A stretch of 64,000 bases of DNA from Isoetes taiwanensis (Eukaryota; Streptophyta; Lycopodiopsida; Isoetales; Isoetaceae), in the NCBI GenBank assembly GCA_021234155.1, contig JAJEKV010000008.1, forward strand, positions 16,964,006 through 17,028,005. The letters are read 5' to 3'. Shown here piece after piece: positions 24,303 to 33,969 of this stretch (position 1 is its first letter; every line of letters starts with the position of its first letter). The translations under genes and the position numbers were made by a program. Below the pieces are notes generated by a model. That model made no database searches, was not told where the DNA came from, and was given only the letters and a program-made list of their open reading frames with translations.

Positions 24303-26858
24303 CAAAAAAAAAAAAAAAAAACCAGCCAAAACTAGGCACACCTAGAATTGCATCTCCCTTCTGGTCAATCCCTAAGCGGGCCTTATCAATCCAGACTAGC
24401 CATTGGCTTAGCCGGTCGGGTACTTATTGTCTTTGATCTGCGTTTACTATACTTTATGTACTGCCTAATAGGCTGGCCTACCCCATTAATACTATAATAT
24501 TCCCTTTATCTATCCATGGTCACATCTTACTTAGATAACATGTTTTCAATCTTCATGCAGAATTCATCTTGACATGTTTATTTATAAAACCTAGGCTAAG
24601 TCCATCCTAGTTATCCGGGTATACATGTTTTCATTCATACCCAATATCATTTTTTCTTTTACCTTTTATTACCTTATTTCCATTAGACTCCATTGCTCTG
24701 TTATTGCCTTTTAAATCGATACTAACTAAGAGTCAGTAAATGCTGCTATCCTTTGGATTGTAACTACTAATATGCTTATTTGACGTTTCAATGTATCTTT
24801 CCTTATCTCATTATGCCTGCACATTCCTTATGTTAGGTCTATGCAATAACCTAGACTTAAGTTAAACCAAAACCATATAGACTTAAGTTCCCTTTCAGTA
24901 AGTCTGCAAAATAAACCAGCGTCTATTTAACATCCCATGTCATAGGCACCCTATTTTCTGCACTGTTATAACCGCCTGTTTACTTATATTAGGAACTACA
25001 ATCTGTTTGTCATACAAACTGCTCATTTACTCCATAGACAACTATAAAATACTAAGACCTGTTTATCATATAATCAGCTCGTTTACTCCACAGAAAACTT
25101 TTAAAATACTGTACCTCATTAAGTTTTGCTTTCAGCAACAAAAACAGCATTGAGATTTTACCATTGAAGTCTCAAAATAAACATAGATATGATCAAAATG
25201 TAACCGAAAAATGGCACGAGTAGCAAAGCCCTTTAAGATTTTTGTTCACTGTTTTTCTTCTTCCGCCATCCATTCCAACATTAAACTAAGAAGAGCAATG
25301 AGAAGAGAGACGTTCGTACCTGCAGCCAACCAAGAACTTGTTAGCATGAAAATGGTAACAAATCCAGGGCCAGAAGGTACATAGAGTCTCTCGGTTTATC
25401 ACCGGTCACTCATTGCACCTTCTTAGCCTATGTTAGAAAAGAATGAGGGATTTTGTACCAGTTTAGATGATTACAAAGATCAATACCAAATTAGAAAAGT
25501 AAGTGTTAGTTCACATTCAATAGCATGATTATGTTTAAATATCTTTCCATCTGAAGATCTTGGTACATATTACTTCTGCTTACTCTGCTGTATCAGCATG
25601 TACCGAACCTTATTTCTCTTAGATGCTGCAGAAATTATCCATAAGCTCAATGATTAGCAATCATTCCTTAAGAGTAGATCTGTATTATGCAAACCTTAAA
25701 TGTTGTTTCTTCTATGAAGCTTATCTCGCTCTAACACTTCATTGTTTTAAACATGGCTAAAATAGCATGCATTATTTTACTTGGCCCTGATTGTCTTTGA
25801 CCAGATCTAGGTATTGTTAATAGATTTGTATTTATCCTACATCTACAAGCTTTACTTCAAGCACTTGAAATCCATCTTAGATGCTGTATTCTCTTTTCAA
25901 GAACTATGGTCAGCTTACAGAACGTCTTGATTGCTCCAAGTTTGAAGCTTAGTTGTTAAATCCTTTCCCATCCTGTAATTATTCAGCTATTTCTCTTGTA
26001 TTTTGCGATTTCAATCTGAACTTACTAAATCTTCTTGCTAAAATACAAGGTACTAATGAACCATATTCTGTTTTACCTGAAAATCGTCATGGTCTGAATT
26101 GTATTCCTCCTCAGGTTGGGTTTCAGGAACAGAGGAGTTGTGATCCATTGTTGATTCATCATCTCTACCAGATTCACCATTGTATCCTTTCTTGTTGCTC
26201 TTGCTTGCACCACTCTCATTAGCTCCACGTTTTAGATTAACCATGCTACTCTGCTCATGTAAGCGCTCACAAACAGCGTCCTTGATATTCAAATAGCTCT
26301 GTAATTCTTTATCAAGAATACTTTCATTTAAAGCGTCCTCATCTGAACTTACGGATCTACCATCTGAGTCATACTCCCTCTCCATTTTTGGGGGGAAAAA
26401 AAGCCTAAAATCCAACTTTATTGTGACTATTTGCTGTCTTTTCTGCTATCATAATTGCTTACTCAGTAGTAGGCTCTGCCGGATTTCTGGTACTATTCAG
26501 CTAAACTAGTAGCTCATCGTCTCTTATTTGGATAACTCTTTAAGAGGATTAGGTAAGAAGTGTGTAAACTTGCCTGAGATCCGTGTCAAACAACTGCATC
26601 ATCCTGCATTGTGCCGTTCAAGGCGATCCTAAGGGATATGGAGCACGCTACTTACTGTCATTGCTGCTTTCGATGCCCTAATACTTCGTTATCCTAGCTG
26701 TAAAAGCCCTAACTCCTTTCTCACTTAACGAATAATTCTTTACCATTGTATTTATATTTTTGAGTAGTAAGAATCTTATATTTGAACTTATACTAGGTTA
26801 ACAACCCAAATGTTCCCATAGCCACTTAGATATATGTTAGTTAAGCATAAAAAAAACC
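24303..26858 (-). repeat. 3' direct repeat (left copy)
   Basis: Nearly identical to 31062-33612; both start with GGC/AGC-CAAAACTAGGCACACC and end with GTTAGTTAAGCATAAAAAAA. Contains an intact copy of ORF1 exon 1 at 26077-26385. In this copy most CTG/CAG sites are clean where the right copy is disturbed. Confidence 0.9.
26077..26385 (-). CDS. ORF1 exon 1, intact copy in the 3' repeat
   Basis: From ATG at 26385 the frame stays open for exactly 103 codons to a consensus donor, TTTCAG^GTAAAA, at 26077. The product is acidic and Ser-rich (start MEREYDSDGRSVSSDEDALN, end EEEYNSDHDDFQ) with a short basic patch, KSNKKGYNG. In this position, downstream of ORF2, the exon has nothing to splice to; it is the duplicate of the functional exon in the right-hand repeat and shows what that exon should look like. 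Confidence 0.7.
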
Positions 26859-26899
26859 CTCCCTCCGACCGTAAGGTAGGATTGGCTTCACTTTTTGAA

Positions 26900-26955
26900 C
26901 TCCACAATAGTAAGGGTGGGCTGACCCTTACTTTGCAGTAGGGCCAACCCATCCT
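26900..26955 (-). other. Hairpin between ORF2 and the 3' repeat
   Basis: GTAAGGGT at 26910-26917 is complementary to ACCCTTAC at 26924-26931 with a 6-nt loop. Location just downstream of the RT stop suggests a possible 3'-processing or template-recognition element, but nothing in the sequence proves that. Confidence 0.35.
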
Positions 26956-27030
26956 TATGTATTATAGTCACCCATTTTATTCAAAGCTAAGAACTTACTC
27001 AATTAAAACCAAGAAGACTTACTTGTATTC

Positions 27031-29103
27031 CTAGAAAGTGTTGTTGATTTCTTGTAGCAGTATGCTGACATCGTAGTTGAGTCCTGGGAATGTTCCCATC
27101 TTTATGTATTGTATAACCTTCCGTTTTATCCCAAATCTATCAAATCCATTACTGCAAAAAGTATTCATGATGCTCACAATATCATTTGCTGCTCTGAGTG
27201 GATTTGAGTTGATATACATGTACGGCATCAGCTGGGATATTATGACATTTCTAGCATTTTGATATGGCCTACAACTGTCTGCATGTATAAATTTTAAAGC
27301 CTTAAAAGGGAGTACATCCCTTTTGTCATATTTGAGCGTTTGAAACACTCCTAAAGTCTTGTTGACTACATCGATTGTAATATTAAGAAAGTTGGCTCTA
27401 AAACCATGCAAACTGTTGCTGTCCACATCCCTTTTTAAACTTGTTTTCTCTTTGATGCCAAGTTTACTCATATCATAGATCTGTAGTTCCACTTGGCTGC
27501 AGTTGAAGACATCACCAAAGAATGTTCTGATAATGGGACAGTTTATTGCCAATAGGTCGTCCATGTATCTGAAAACGTGTTTGAATAATTCAATCTCTTT
27601 ATATCTTCCTTGAGCCGCTAAATTGTTAATGAAGCTAAGCTCAAACCAGGCTAGGTATAAATTACACCAATTGGGGCTACAGGATAGACCCATTGGGATT
27701 CCACTAACTTGACGCCATGTAATAGTCCCCATGCATATGAAGCAGTGCTGTAGCAGCCAGTTATTGATACTGATAAATTTAGGGCATGTTACCAAAACCC
27801 AACATTTTGCTTGTGGTATATTTTTAAACCATTTGGCAATGAATTTATCATCCTTATCCTTTTTGTACCATAGTTTATAGTGCGAGTTTTTACTGACCAT
27901 GTACTTCCATGCTGCTTCACTCACTAATTCCATTATTTTACATATTCCTGTATCACCATTTAACGGAATATTCTCGTAGCATCTCGTGATATCCGCAACA
28001 AAAACTTCAGTTACTTTAGCTGGTAGATTTAGAATAACATCATAAATTGATCCAATAACCCAGTTGGGGTTAACTTTCCTGGGTAGAATTGTGACCAGTT
28101 TAGCACACATCATTCTGGCAACATCAGGCCATAGACTTAGGATATTATTGAGCACTGCTGTTACTATCAACGAAATTTCAGAGTAAATAGTCCCGTGCGC
28201 ATTAGTAATCCATCTGAAGTCGTTTTTATGCGCTTTGTAAATTCCAAGTAGGTAAGGTAGTTTTTCAGACTCAATAATGATATTTCCCATAAAGCAGCCA
28301 ATGTCGTTACGGACTTTCATTTTTATCTGCTCTGCTGTAAGTCCAGTAATGGTAAAATCCTTGCTATTGAGCCGTTTATATGCTAACCCTTTGATGTATT
28401 TAGGGCAAATATATGCTGGGTTATTGGCAGCCTTATCAACACCTGATATATACAGATTTTTATTCAACCACTCCAGGTTGCTTGTGGCTATTGGGTCGTT
28501 CAGGATGAACCTTTGAGGTTTTTCATATTTAATGGCCTCATTTACTTGGTAGCATGCTTCCTTCACTGCTCTTTCTTTAATAATTTCTTTGTCTATCTCG
28601 CTGATGTGAGGATAAGCATAAATTTGTAGATCAAATATAGCATCACTTGCTTTTTTAATGTCCTCTTGGAAATCCTCGACAATCAACATCCTGTTCGGGA
28701 TGTGGTTGAGGCCTTTAAGAAACATATTTCTTAATGCCTTATTGAATACTATCCTGCTATCAATAGTAACCACATGTCCTATGGTTTTATCAACAAATTT
28801 ATTGATATACGGCTTGTTGCATGGACATATGTTCTCTCTGTCAGCTGCAAATATCTGGTATGGTTTATAGCATATATCCCTAAGGCTTTCTATATATCGC
28901 CAACTGAACATAGTATTATCCATTATATCTGAGCCTATGTCCTTGAGAACATCTATGATGATGGTATTAAATATCTTAGGAAGACATATTTTGTCCAGAA
29001 TCTTTGATAAGAAGGTACAGTGTACTATTTTCAGCTTGTTTTTATGTACAATCTTTTCCATATGCCACCTTCCCAGAGCATCCTTTGCAATAACCTTTTC
29101 CAT
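27031..29103 (-). CDS. ORF2: Penelope-type reverse transcriptase (690 aa)
   Basis: ATG at 29103 directly follows a consensus splice acceptor (TCTAAACAG^ATG), so this start is preferred; upstream codons 29118-29104 belong to the intron. Numbered from codon 29118, the RT landmarks are: Cys-rich patch ICPC (97-100) with GHVVTID (114-120) and FLKGLNHIP (133-141); GVDKAANN (226-233); YKAHKNDFRWITNA (294-307, fingers); FVADITRCYENIPL (373-386, motif A Asp376); SGIPMGLSCSP (472-482, motif B); RYMDDLLA (517-524, catalytic Asp520/521); HGFRANFLNITID (571-583, motif E-like); HADSCRPYQ (612-620), the thumb signature seen in Penelope-type RTs. The chain ends 75 residues later with no GIY-YIG endonuclease. 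All catalytic residues are present and the frame is uninterrupted over 2 kb, so the gene may be active or recently active. Confidence 0.85.
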   Translation of the reverse strand: MEKVIAKDALGRWHMEKIVHKNKLKIVHCTFLSKILDKICLPKIFNTIIIDVLKDIGSDIMDNTMFSWRYIESLRDICYKPYQIFAADRENICPCNKPYINKFVDKTIGHVVTIDSRIVFNKALRNMFLKGLNHIPNRMLIVEDFQEDIKKASDAIFDLQIYAYPHISEIDKEIIKERAVKEACYQVNEAIKYEKPQRFILNDPIATSNLEWLNKNLYISGVDKAANNPAYICPKYIKGLAYKRLNSKDFTITGLTAEQIKMKVRNDIGCFMGNIIIESEKLPYLLGIYKAHKNDFRWITNAHGTIYSEISLIVTAVLNNILSLWPDVARMMCAKLVTILPRKVNPNWVIGSIYDVILNLPAKVTEVFVADITRCYENIPLNGDTGICKIMELVSEAAWKYMVSKNSHYKLWYKKDKDDKFIAKWFKNIPQAKCWVLVTCPKFISINNWLLQHCFICMGTITWRQVSGIPMGLSCSPNWCNLYLAWFELSFINNLAAQGRYKEIELFKHVFRYMDDLLAINCPIIRTFFGDVFNCSQVELQIYDMSKLGIKEKTSLKRDVDSNSLHGFRANFLNITIDVVNKTLGVFQTLKYDKRDVLPFKALKFIHADSCRPYQNARNVIISQLMPYMYINSNPLRAANDIVSIMNTFCSNGFDRFGIKRKVIQYIKMGTFPGLNYDVSILLQEINNTF

Positions 29104-29391
29104 CTGTTTAGACAGCAAAAATATGTATCAGATTATTGTACTTATCATGTCCGATAAGTTCTTAATGGATATTGCATCCTTTCTTTTCCAGTGTCAAGCT
29201 GCTGGGCCAAGTGGCATATTTTGGTGCACTGCACCATTTTCCTTTTTTAATTTTAATTCCAGTAAATGTTTTATTCAAATTTCGATTAAAGTAGGCCTAG
29301 ACTAGGCTTCACTATATAATGATGTTACAGTTTATATTGAACAGAAATGACATATTTAACAATGTGATACAAGTTAATTGAACTGACATAC
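29104..29391 (-). other. Predicted intron 2 (288 bp) between ORF1 and ORF2
   Basis: Donor CAAG^GTATGT at 29391, acceptor pyrimidine-rich ...GCTGTCTAAACAG^ATG at 29104. The donor lies 4 nt after the ORF1 stop (TGA CAAG) and the acceptor abuts the ORF2 ATG, so splicing would leave TGACAAGATGG, a stop and start only 4 nt apart. Penelope-like elements are known to keep introns. Confidence 0.6.
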
Positions 29392-29395
29392 CTTG

Positions 29396-30937
29396 TCATT
29401 TATAGTTGAGTTTTTGTACCACATGGTCTTTTCCCTTTGGTATTTTGTTGCTAGTGTCCTTTGTCACAGAATGTCCGATGTTTGAGCCAGGTGTATCAAT
29501 TGCTTCGATAGAGATACTTTCAGATTGTTCAGCTTCATTCTTGTGTGGATCCCTTGTAATCCTGGGAGGTTGACTGATCTTACTTACAGATGAACTTGCT
29601 GCCTCACTTTTTGTCATTCTGGTTTTTTTGTTATAGCCCCGTACATTGTTGCCTTGTCCCTTTGTCATACCAGAGACATGCTTGATTGTTTTCTCACGGA
29701 TGTCAATCATTTTGCATCTTGGCTTATTAAGCTTGAAATCTCCCCAAGGATCCGTTGCCAAGTCTCTTGCCATTTCAATCAGGGTTCTTCTAATCTCCAG
29801 ATACGAGATAAAGGCAATAATGCTCTTCTTTAGGGTTGTTTTGAGACAATTTCTGAAGGCCACGAACTGTCCAGCAACAGAAATGTTAGGATACACCAAA
29901 GGTAGATTATTCAGTACATACCAGAGTGCATGGTCGAGCCATGTCATGTTATCCTTGCATTTCCTATTCCTTCCTTGTGATTCACACCAGCACTTGAAAT
30001 ATGGGCACATAGTTCTCCATATTCTCTTAAGATAAAAATCTCCTCTCTCTATTGTGGGGTAAGCCATATGCCCCTTTTGGCTTATGTATATGAAGTCATC
30101 CCTTGTGCATACCTTGTCAAAGAATCTGGTTGTAATGTTGAGTTTGATCTTGTCTTTTTTCACAAATTTATCCATTCTTAAAGCTGCACTTTTAGCTGCA
30201 TCAATTTGCGCAGGTGTAATATTGCCGAGTGTGATCCAAGCCTCCCTACTTATGGGAGCCAATGCTCCGAAGTTTTTGGTTCTCCAAATACCTTGGTTGC
30301 ATAGTATACCTTGACTTTCCACCAACCTTTCTGGTATGATTGGAAACCTAGAGCAGTTGCTGAGTGTGAAGTTAAATCTTTCTTGGCTACCATCATCATT
30401 TTCTTCACCCTTATATTTGAATGTTTCCTTATCCTTATCAGAAAGTAGTGATGCGCCAAAGGGGTCATCATCATCATTGCCCTGTTCATTTAACCAATCT
30501 GCTTCCTTATTTTCATCTCCATTGTGTGGTTTTTTGATGTCATTGGCTGTTTCCAGTGGTCCAAGACATGTGAAGTATTGCTCCTTTCTTTGATCTTCTT
30601 CAATCGTCCAGGCAAAGATCTTACTTGGGATTTCAGCATATGTATTGTCGATTATGCTCACAATATCATCATAATTATCTCCAACTTTATTGATGGTTGG
30701 TACTAATTGCAGCCACTCACTAAATCCTAAATGCTCAATGGCTGAAAAATCCCCTTCCTTTTTAGTGACCTCCTTTTCCAGAATATATTCATGTACTTTG
30801 TTTTCCTTCACACAACACATAAGCGTCTGCACAGCTGCATTTGGAACTTCAATCTTGCTGCCTCCATATCCGAGTGCTATTAGTTCTTCATTCCATATGG
30901 GTGGTATGACTTCAAATTGTTCATCATCATATTGTAT
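29396..30937 (-). CDS. ORF1 exon 2 of the Penelope-type element (513 aa plus stop)
   Basis: The open frame begins at 30937 immediately after an in-frame TAA and a consensus acceptor, TATTAACAG^ATACAATATG, and runs 1542 nt (514 codons) to TGA at 29396. With exon 1 (103 codons, donor phase 0) the predicted protein is 616 aa. Features: acidic segment GNDDDD, a Cys cluster CPYFKCWCESQGRNRKC (a possible zinc site, C-x4-C-x-C-x8-C), aromatic WLDHALWYVL, and a basic, Ser-rich tail (KGQGNNVRGYNKKTRMTKS). This is the position of a Gag-like or nucleic-acid-binding ORF1, as in other two-ORF retroelements; I do not recognise the family. The GTG at 30832 is not a real start: coding signal extends upstream to the splice site. 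Intron 1 would be 1,898 bp (30938-32835) and lie mostly inside the 5' repeat. Confidence 0.7.
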   Translation of the reverse strand: MQYDDEQFEVIPPIWNEELIALGYGGSKIEVPNAAVQTLMCCVKENKVHEYILEKEVTKKEGDFSAIEHLGFSEWLQLVPTINKVGDNYDDIVSIIDNTYAEIPSKIFAWTIEEDQRKEQYFTCLGPLETANDIKKPHNGDENKEADWLNEQGNDDDDPFGASLLSDKDKETFKYKGEENDDGSQERFNFTLSNCSRFPIIPERLVESQGILCNQGIWRTKNFGALAPISREAWITLGNITPAQIDAAKSAALRMDKFVKKDKIKLNITTRFFDKVCTRDDFIYISQKGHMAYPTIERGDFYLKRIWRTMCPYFKCWCESQGRNRKCKDNMTWLDHALWYVLNNLPLVYPNISVAGQFVAFRNCLKTTLKKSIIAFISYLEIRRTLIEMARDLATDPWGDFKLNKPRCKMIDIREKTIKHVSGMTKGQGNNVRGYNKKTRMTKSEAASSSVSKISQPPRITRDPHKNEAEQSESISIEAIDTPGSNIGHSVTKDTSNKIPKGKDHVVQKLNYK

Positions 30938-31061
30938 CTGTTAATACAGTAAGATCAATTAGTCATGCATGAGACAGATAATAAAGATGTTTGCCAAATC
31001 AGCACTAATGTGTACCAAAGACATAAGCAACACCAGTTAAACTAGTGAATTGAAATGTCTA

Positions 31062-33612
31062 AAAAAAACCCGGCCAAAACTAGGCACACCTAGAATTGCA
31101 TCTGCTTCGGTCAATCCCTAGGCAGTCTTATCAATCCAGGACTAGCCATTGGCTTAGCCAGTCTGGTACTTATTGTCTTTGATCTGCGTTTACTATACTT
31201 TATGTACTGCCTAATAGGCTGGCCTACCCCATTAATACTATAATATTCCCTTTATCTATCCATGGTCACATCTTACTTAGATAACATGTTTTCAATCTTC
31301 ATGCAGAATTCATCTTGACATGTTTATTTATAAAACCTAGGCTAAGTCCATCCTAGTTATCTGGTATACATGTTTTTCATTCATACCCAATATCATTTTT
31401 TCTTTTACCTTTTATTACCTTATTTCCATTAGACTCCATTGCTCTGTTATTGCCTTTTAAATCGATACTAACTAAGAGTCAGTAAATGCTGCTATCCTTT
31501 GGATTGTAACTACTAATATGCTTATTTGACGTTTCAATGTATCTTTCCTTATCTCATTATGCCTGCACATTCCTTATGTTAGGTCTATGCAATAACCTAG
31601 ACTTAAGTTAAACCAAAACCATATAGACTTAAGTTCCCTTTCAGTAAGTCTGCAAAATAAACCAGCGTCTATTTAACATCCCATGTCATAGGCACCCTAT
31701 TTTTCGCCTTTGCTATAACCGCTGTTTACTTATATTAGGAACTACAATCTGCTTGTCATACAAACCGCTCATTTACTCCATAGACAACTATAAAATACTA
31801 AGACCTCATTTATCATATAATCAGCTTCGTTTACTCCACGTAAAACTTTTAAAATCATCAGACCTCATTAAGTTTTGCTTTCAGCAACAAAAACAGCATT
31901 GAGATTTTACCATTGAAGTCTCAAAATAAACATAGATATGATCAAAATGTAACCGAAAAATGGCACGAGTAGCAAAGCCCTTTAAGATTTTTGTTCACTG
32001 TTTTTCTTCTTCCGCCATCCATTCCAACATTAAACTAAGAAGAGCAATGAGAAGAGAGACGTTCGTACCTGCAGCCAACCAAGAACTTGTTAGCATGAAA
32101 ATGGTAACAAATCCAGGGCCAGAAGGTACATAGAGTCTCTCGGTTTATCACCGGTCACTCATTGCACCTTCTTAGCCTATGTTAGAAAAGAATGAGGGAT
32201 TTTGTACCAGTTTAGATGATTACAAAGATCAATACCAAATTAGAAAAGTAAGTGTTAGTTCACATTCAATAGCATGATTATGTTTAAATATCTTTCCATC
32301 CGAAGATCTTGGTACATATTACTTCTGCTTACTCTGGTGTGACAAAGATGTACCTAAACCTTATTTCTCTTAGATGCTCAGCAAATTATCCATAAGCTCA
32401 ATGATTAGCAATCATTCCTTAAGAGTAGATCTCAGATTATGCAAACCTTAAATGTTGTTTCTTCTATGAAGCTTATCTCGCTCTAACACTTCATTGTTTT
32501 AAACATGGCTAAAATAGCATGCATTATTTTACTTGGCCCCCGATTGTCTTTGACCGTGATCTAGGTATTGTTAATAGATTTGTATTTATCCTACATCTAC
32601 AAGCTTTACTTCAAGCACTTGAAATCCATCTTAGATGCTTGTATTCTCTTTTCAAGAACTATGGTCACTTTTACGTAACGTCTTGATTGCTCCAAGTTTG
32701 AAGCTTAGTTGTTAAATCCTTTCCCATCCTCGTAATTATTCAGCTATTTCTCTTGTATTTTATGCGATTTCAATCTGAACTTACTAAATCTTCTTGCTAA
32801 AATACAAGGTACTAATGAACCATATTCTGCTTTACCCGAAAATCGCCATGGTCTGAATTGTATTCCTCCTCGTGTTGGGTTTCAGAAACGTGAGGAGTTG
32901 TGATCCATTGTTGATTCATCATCTCTACCGATTCACCATTGTATCCTTTCTTGTTGCTCTTGCTTGCACCACTCTCATTAGCTCCACGTTTTAGATTAAC
33001 CATGCTACTCGCTCATGTAAGCTCACAAACAAATCCTTGATATTCAAATAGCTCTGTAATTCTTTATCAAGAATACTTTCATTTAAAGCGTCCTCATCTG
33101 AACTTACGGATCTACCATCTGAGTCATACTCCCTCTCCATTTTTGGGGGGAAAAAAAGCCTAAAATCCAACTTTATTGTGACTATTTGTCGTCTTTTTCT
33201 GCTATCATAATTGCTTACTCAAAGAGTAGGCTCACGGATTTCAGTACTATTCAGCCTAAACTAGTAGCTCATCGCCTCTCTTATTTGGATAACTCTTTAA
33301 GAGGATTAGGTAAGAAGTGTGTAAACTTGCCTGAGATCCGTGTCAAACAACTGCATCATCCTGCATTGTGCCGTTCAAGGCGATCCTAAGGGATATGGAG
33401 CACGCTACTTACTGTCATTGCTGCTTTCGATGCCCTAATACTTCGTTATCCTAGCTGTAAAAGCCCTAACTCCTTTCTCACTTAACGAATAATTCTTTAC
33501 CATTGTATTTATATTTTTGAGTAGTAAGAATCTTATATTTGAACTTATACTAGGTTAACAACCCAAATGTTCCCATAGCCACTTAGATATATGTTAGTTA
33601 AGCATAAAAAAA
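31062..33612 (-). repeat. 5' direct repeat (right copy)
   Basis: Counterpart of 24303-26858, in coding orientation the upstream copy and hence the presumed promoter-bearing one. Carries ORF1 exon 1 (33140-32836) and the donor of intron 1. Differences from the left copy cluster at CTG/CAG and CCGG sites, for example ACTCTGCTGTATCAG (left) against ACTCTGGTGTGACAAAG (right). Confidence 0.9.
32836..33140 (-). pseudogene. ORF1 exon 1 in the 5' repeat, 4 nt shorter than its twin
   Basis: ATG at 33140, donor GATTTTCGG^GTAAAG at 32836. Length 305 nt against 309 nt in the other repeat, so the frame is lost between GCTCATGTAAGC and AATCCTTGAT (about 33005-33035). If the four missing bases are an assembly fault, exon 1 reads through to exon 2 in phase 0, giving ...DFR|IQYDDEQF. 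If real, the element cannot make full-length ORF1 protein. Confidence 0.6.
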
Positions 33613-33615
33613 AAA

Positions 33616-33660
<45 letters not shown>
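33606..33660. repeat. A(11)(AAT)n microsatellite at the element end
   Basis: Eleven A followed by about 14-15 AAT units, starting exactly where similarity to the left repeat stops. It is upstream of the element in coding orientation. Confidence 0.9.
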
Positions 33661-33661
<1 letters not shown>

Positions 33662-33969
33662 GGTTGAGTTAGATACTATTTTGTTTTCATGGACCCCAAA
33701 GGTCATCCCAAACAAGGCTGCTAGGGTTACAATACCTGTGGAAGTGAGGAAGAAAGCTATGATATCTCTAGGTGTCACTTCTGAGAAGTAATTGGCATTA
33801 TGTCATTCGACATACATATGTAAAATATTTTCAATTTTTAATGCATTCATGTTGTGCTGTTATAAAAAAAAAGTCACATTCTCAATGCAAATTTACTAAC
33901 CTGGGAAAAAGTTGTAGTGCCAAAATGGTCCAAAATTCTGACATAAATCCAATTTAAATGAATGATGGT

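Larger units (their letters stand above)
24303..33612 (-). mobile_element. Penelope-type retroelement flanked by ~2.5-kb direct repeats
   Basis: Two direct repeats (24303-26858 and 31062-33612) enclose a core (26859-31061) with two long minus-strand reading frames. In the coding orientation the order is: 5' repeat (right copy) carrying ORF1 exon 1, ORF1 exon 2, ORF2 with a Penelope-type reverse transcriptase, 3' repeat (left copy). There is no protease, RNase H, integrase, tyrosine recombinase or GIY-YIG region that I can see. No primer-binding site or polypurine tract is evident, and the repeat ends lack TG...CA. Penelope-like elements are known to occur as partial tandems with pseudo-LTRs, and some lineages lack the endonuclease; that is the best match. 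The left copy starts in an 18-A run, the right copy ends in A(n)(AAT)n. No target-site duplication was found. Confidence 0.75.

Noticed and set aside
30832-30834. GTG at 30832 as ORF1 start
   Set aside because: The same frame continues upstream to a consensus splice acceptor at 30938 and is preceded there by an in-frame stop, so the true start is in exon 1.
24303-33612. Hammerhead ribozyme in the direct repeats, as known in some Penelope-like elements
   Set aside because: I found no CTGANGA plus GAAA pair on either strand of the repeats.
24303-33612. Ordinary LTR retrotransposon
   Set aside because: No protease, RNase H or integrase, no tRNA-complementary primer site next to a repeat, no polypurine tract, and the RT is not of the Ty1 or Ty3 type.
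33545-33778. Tyr-rich 77-codon minus-strand frame
   Set aside because: It is a translation of the (AAT)n microsatellite.
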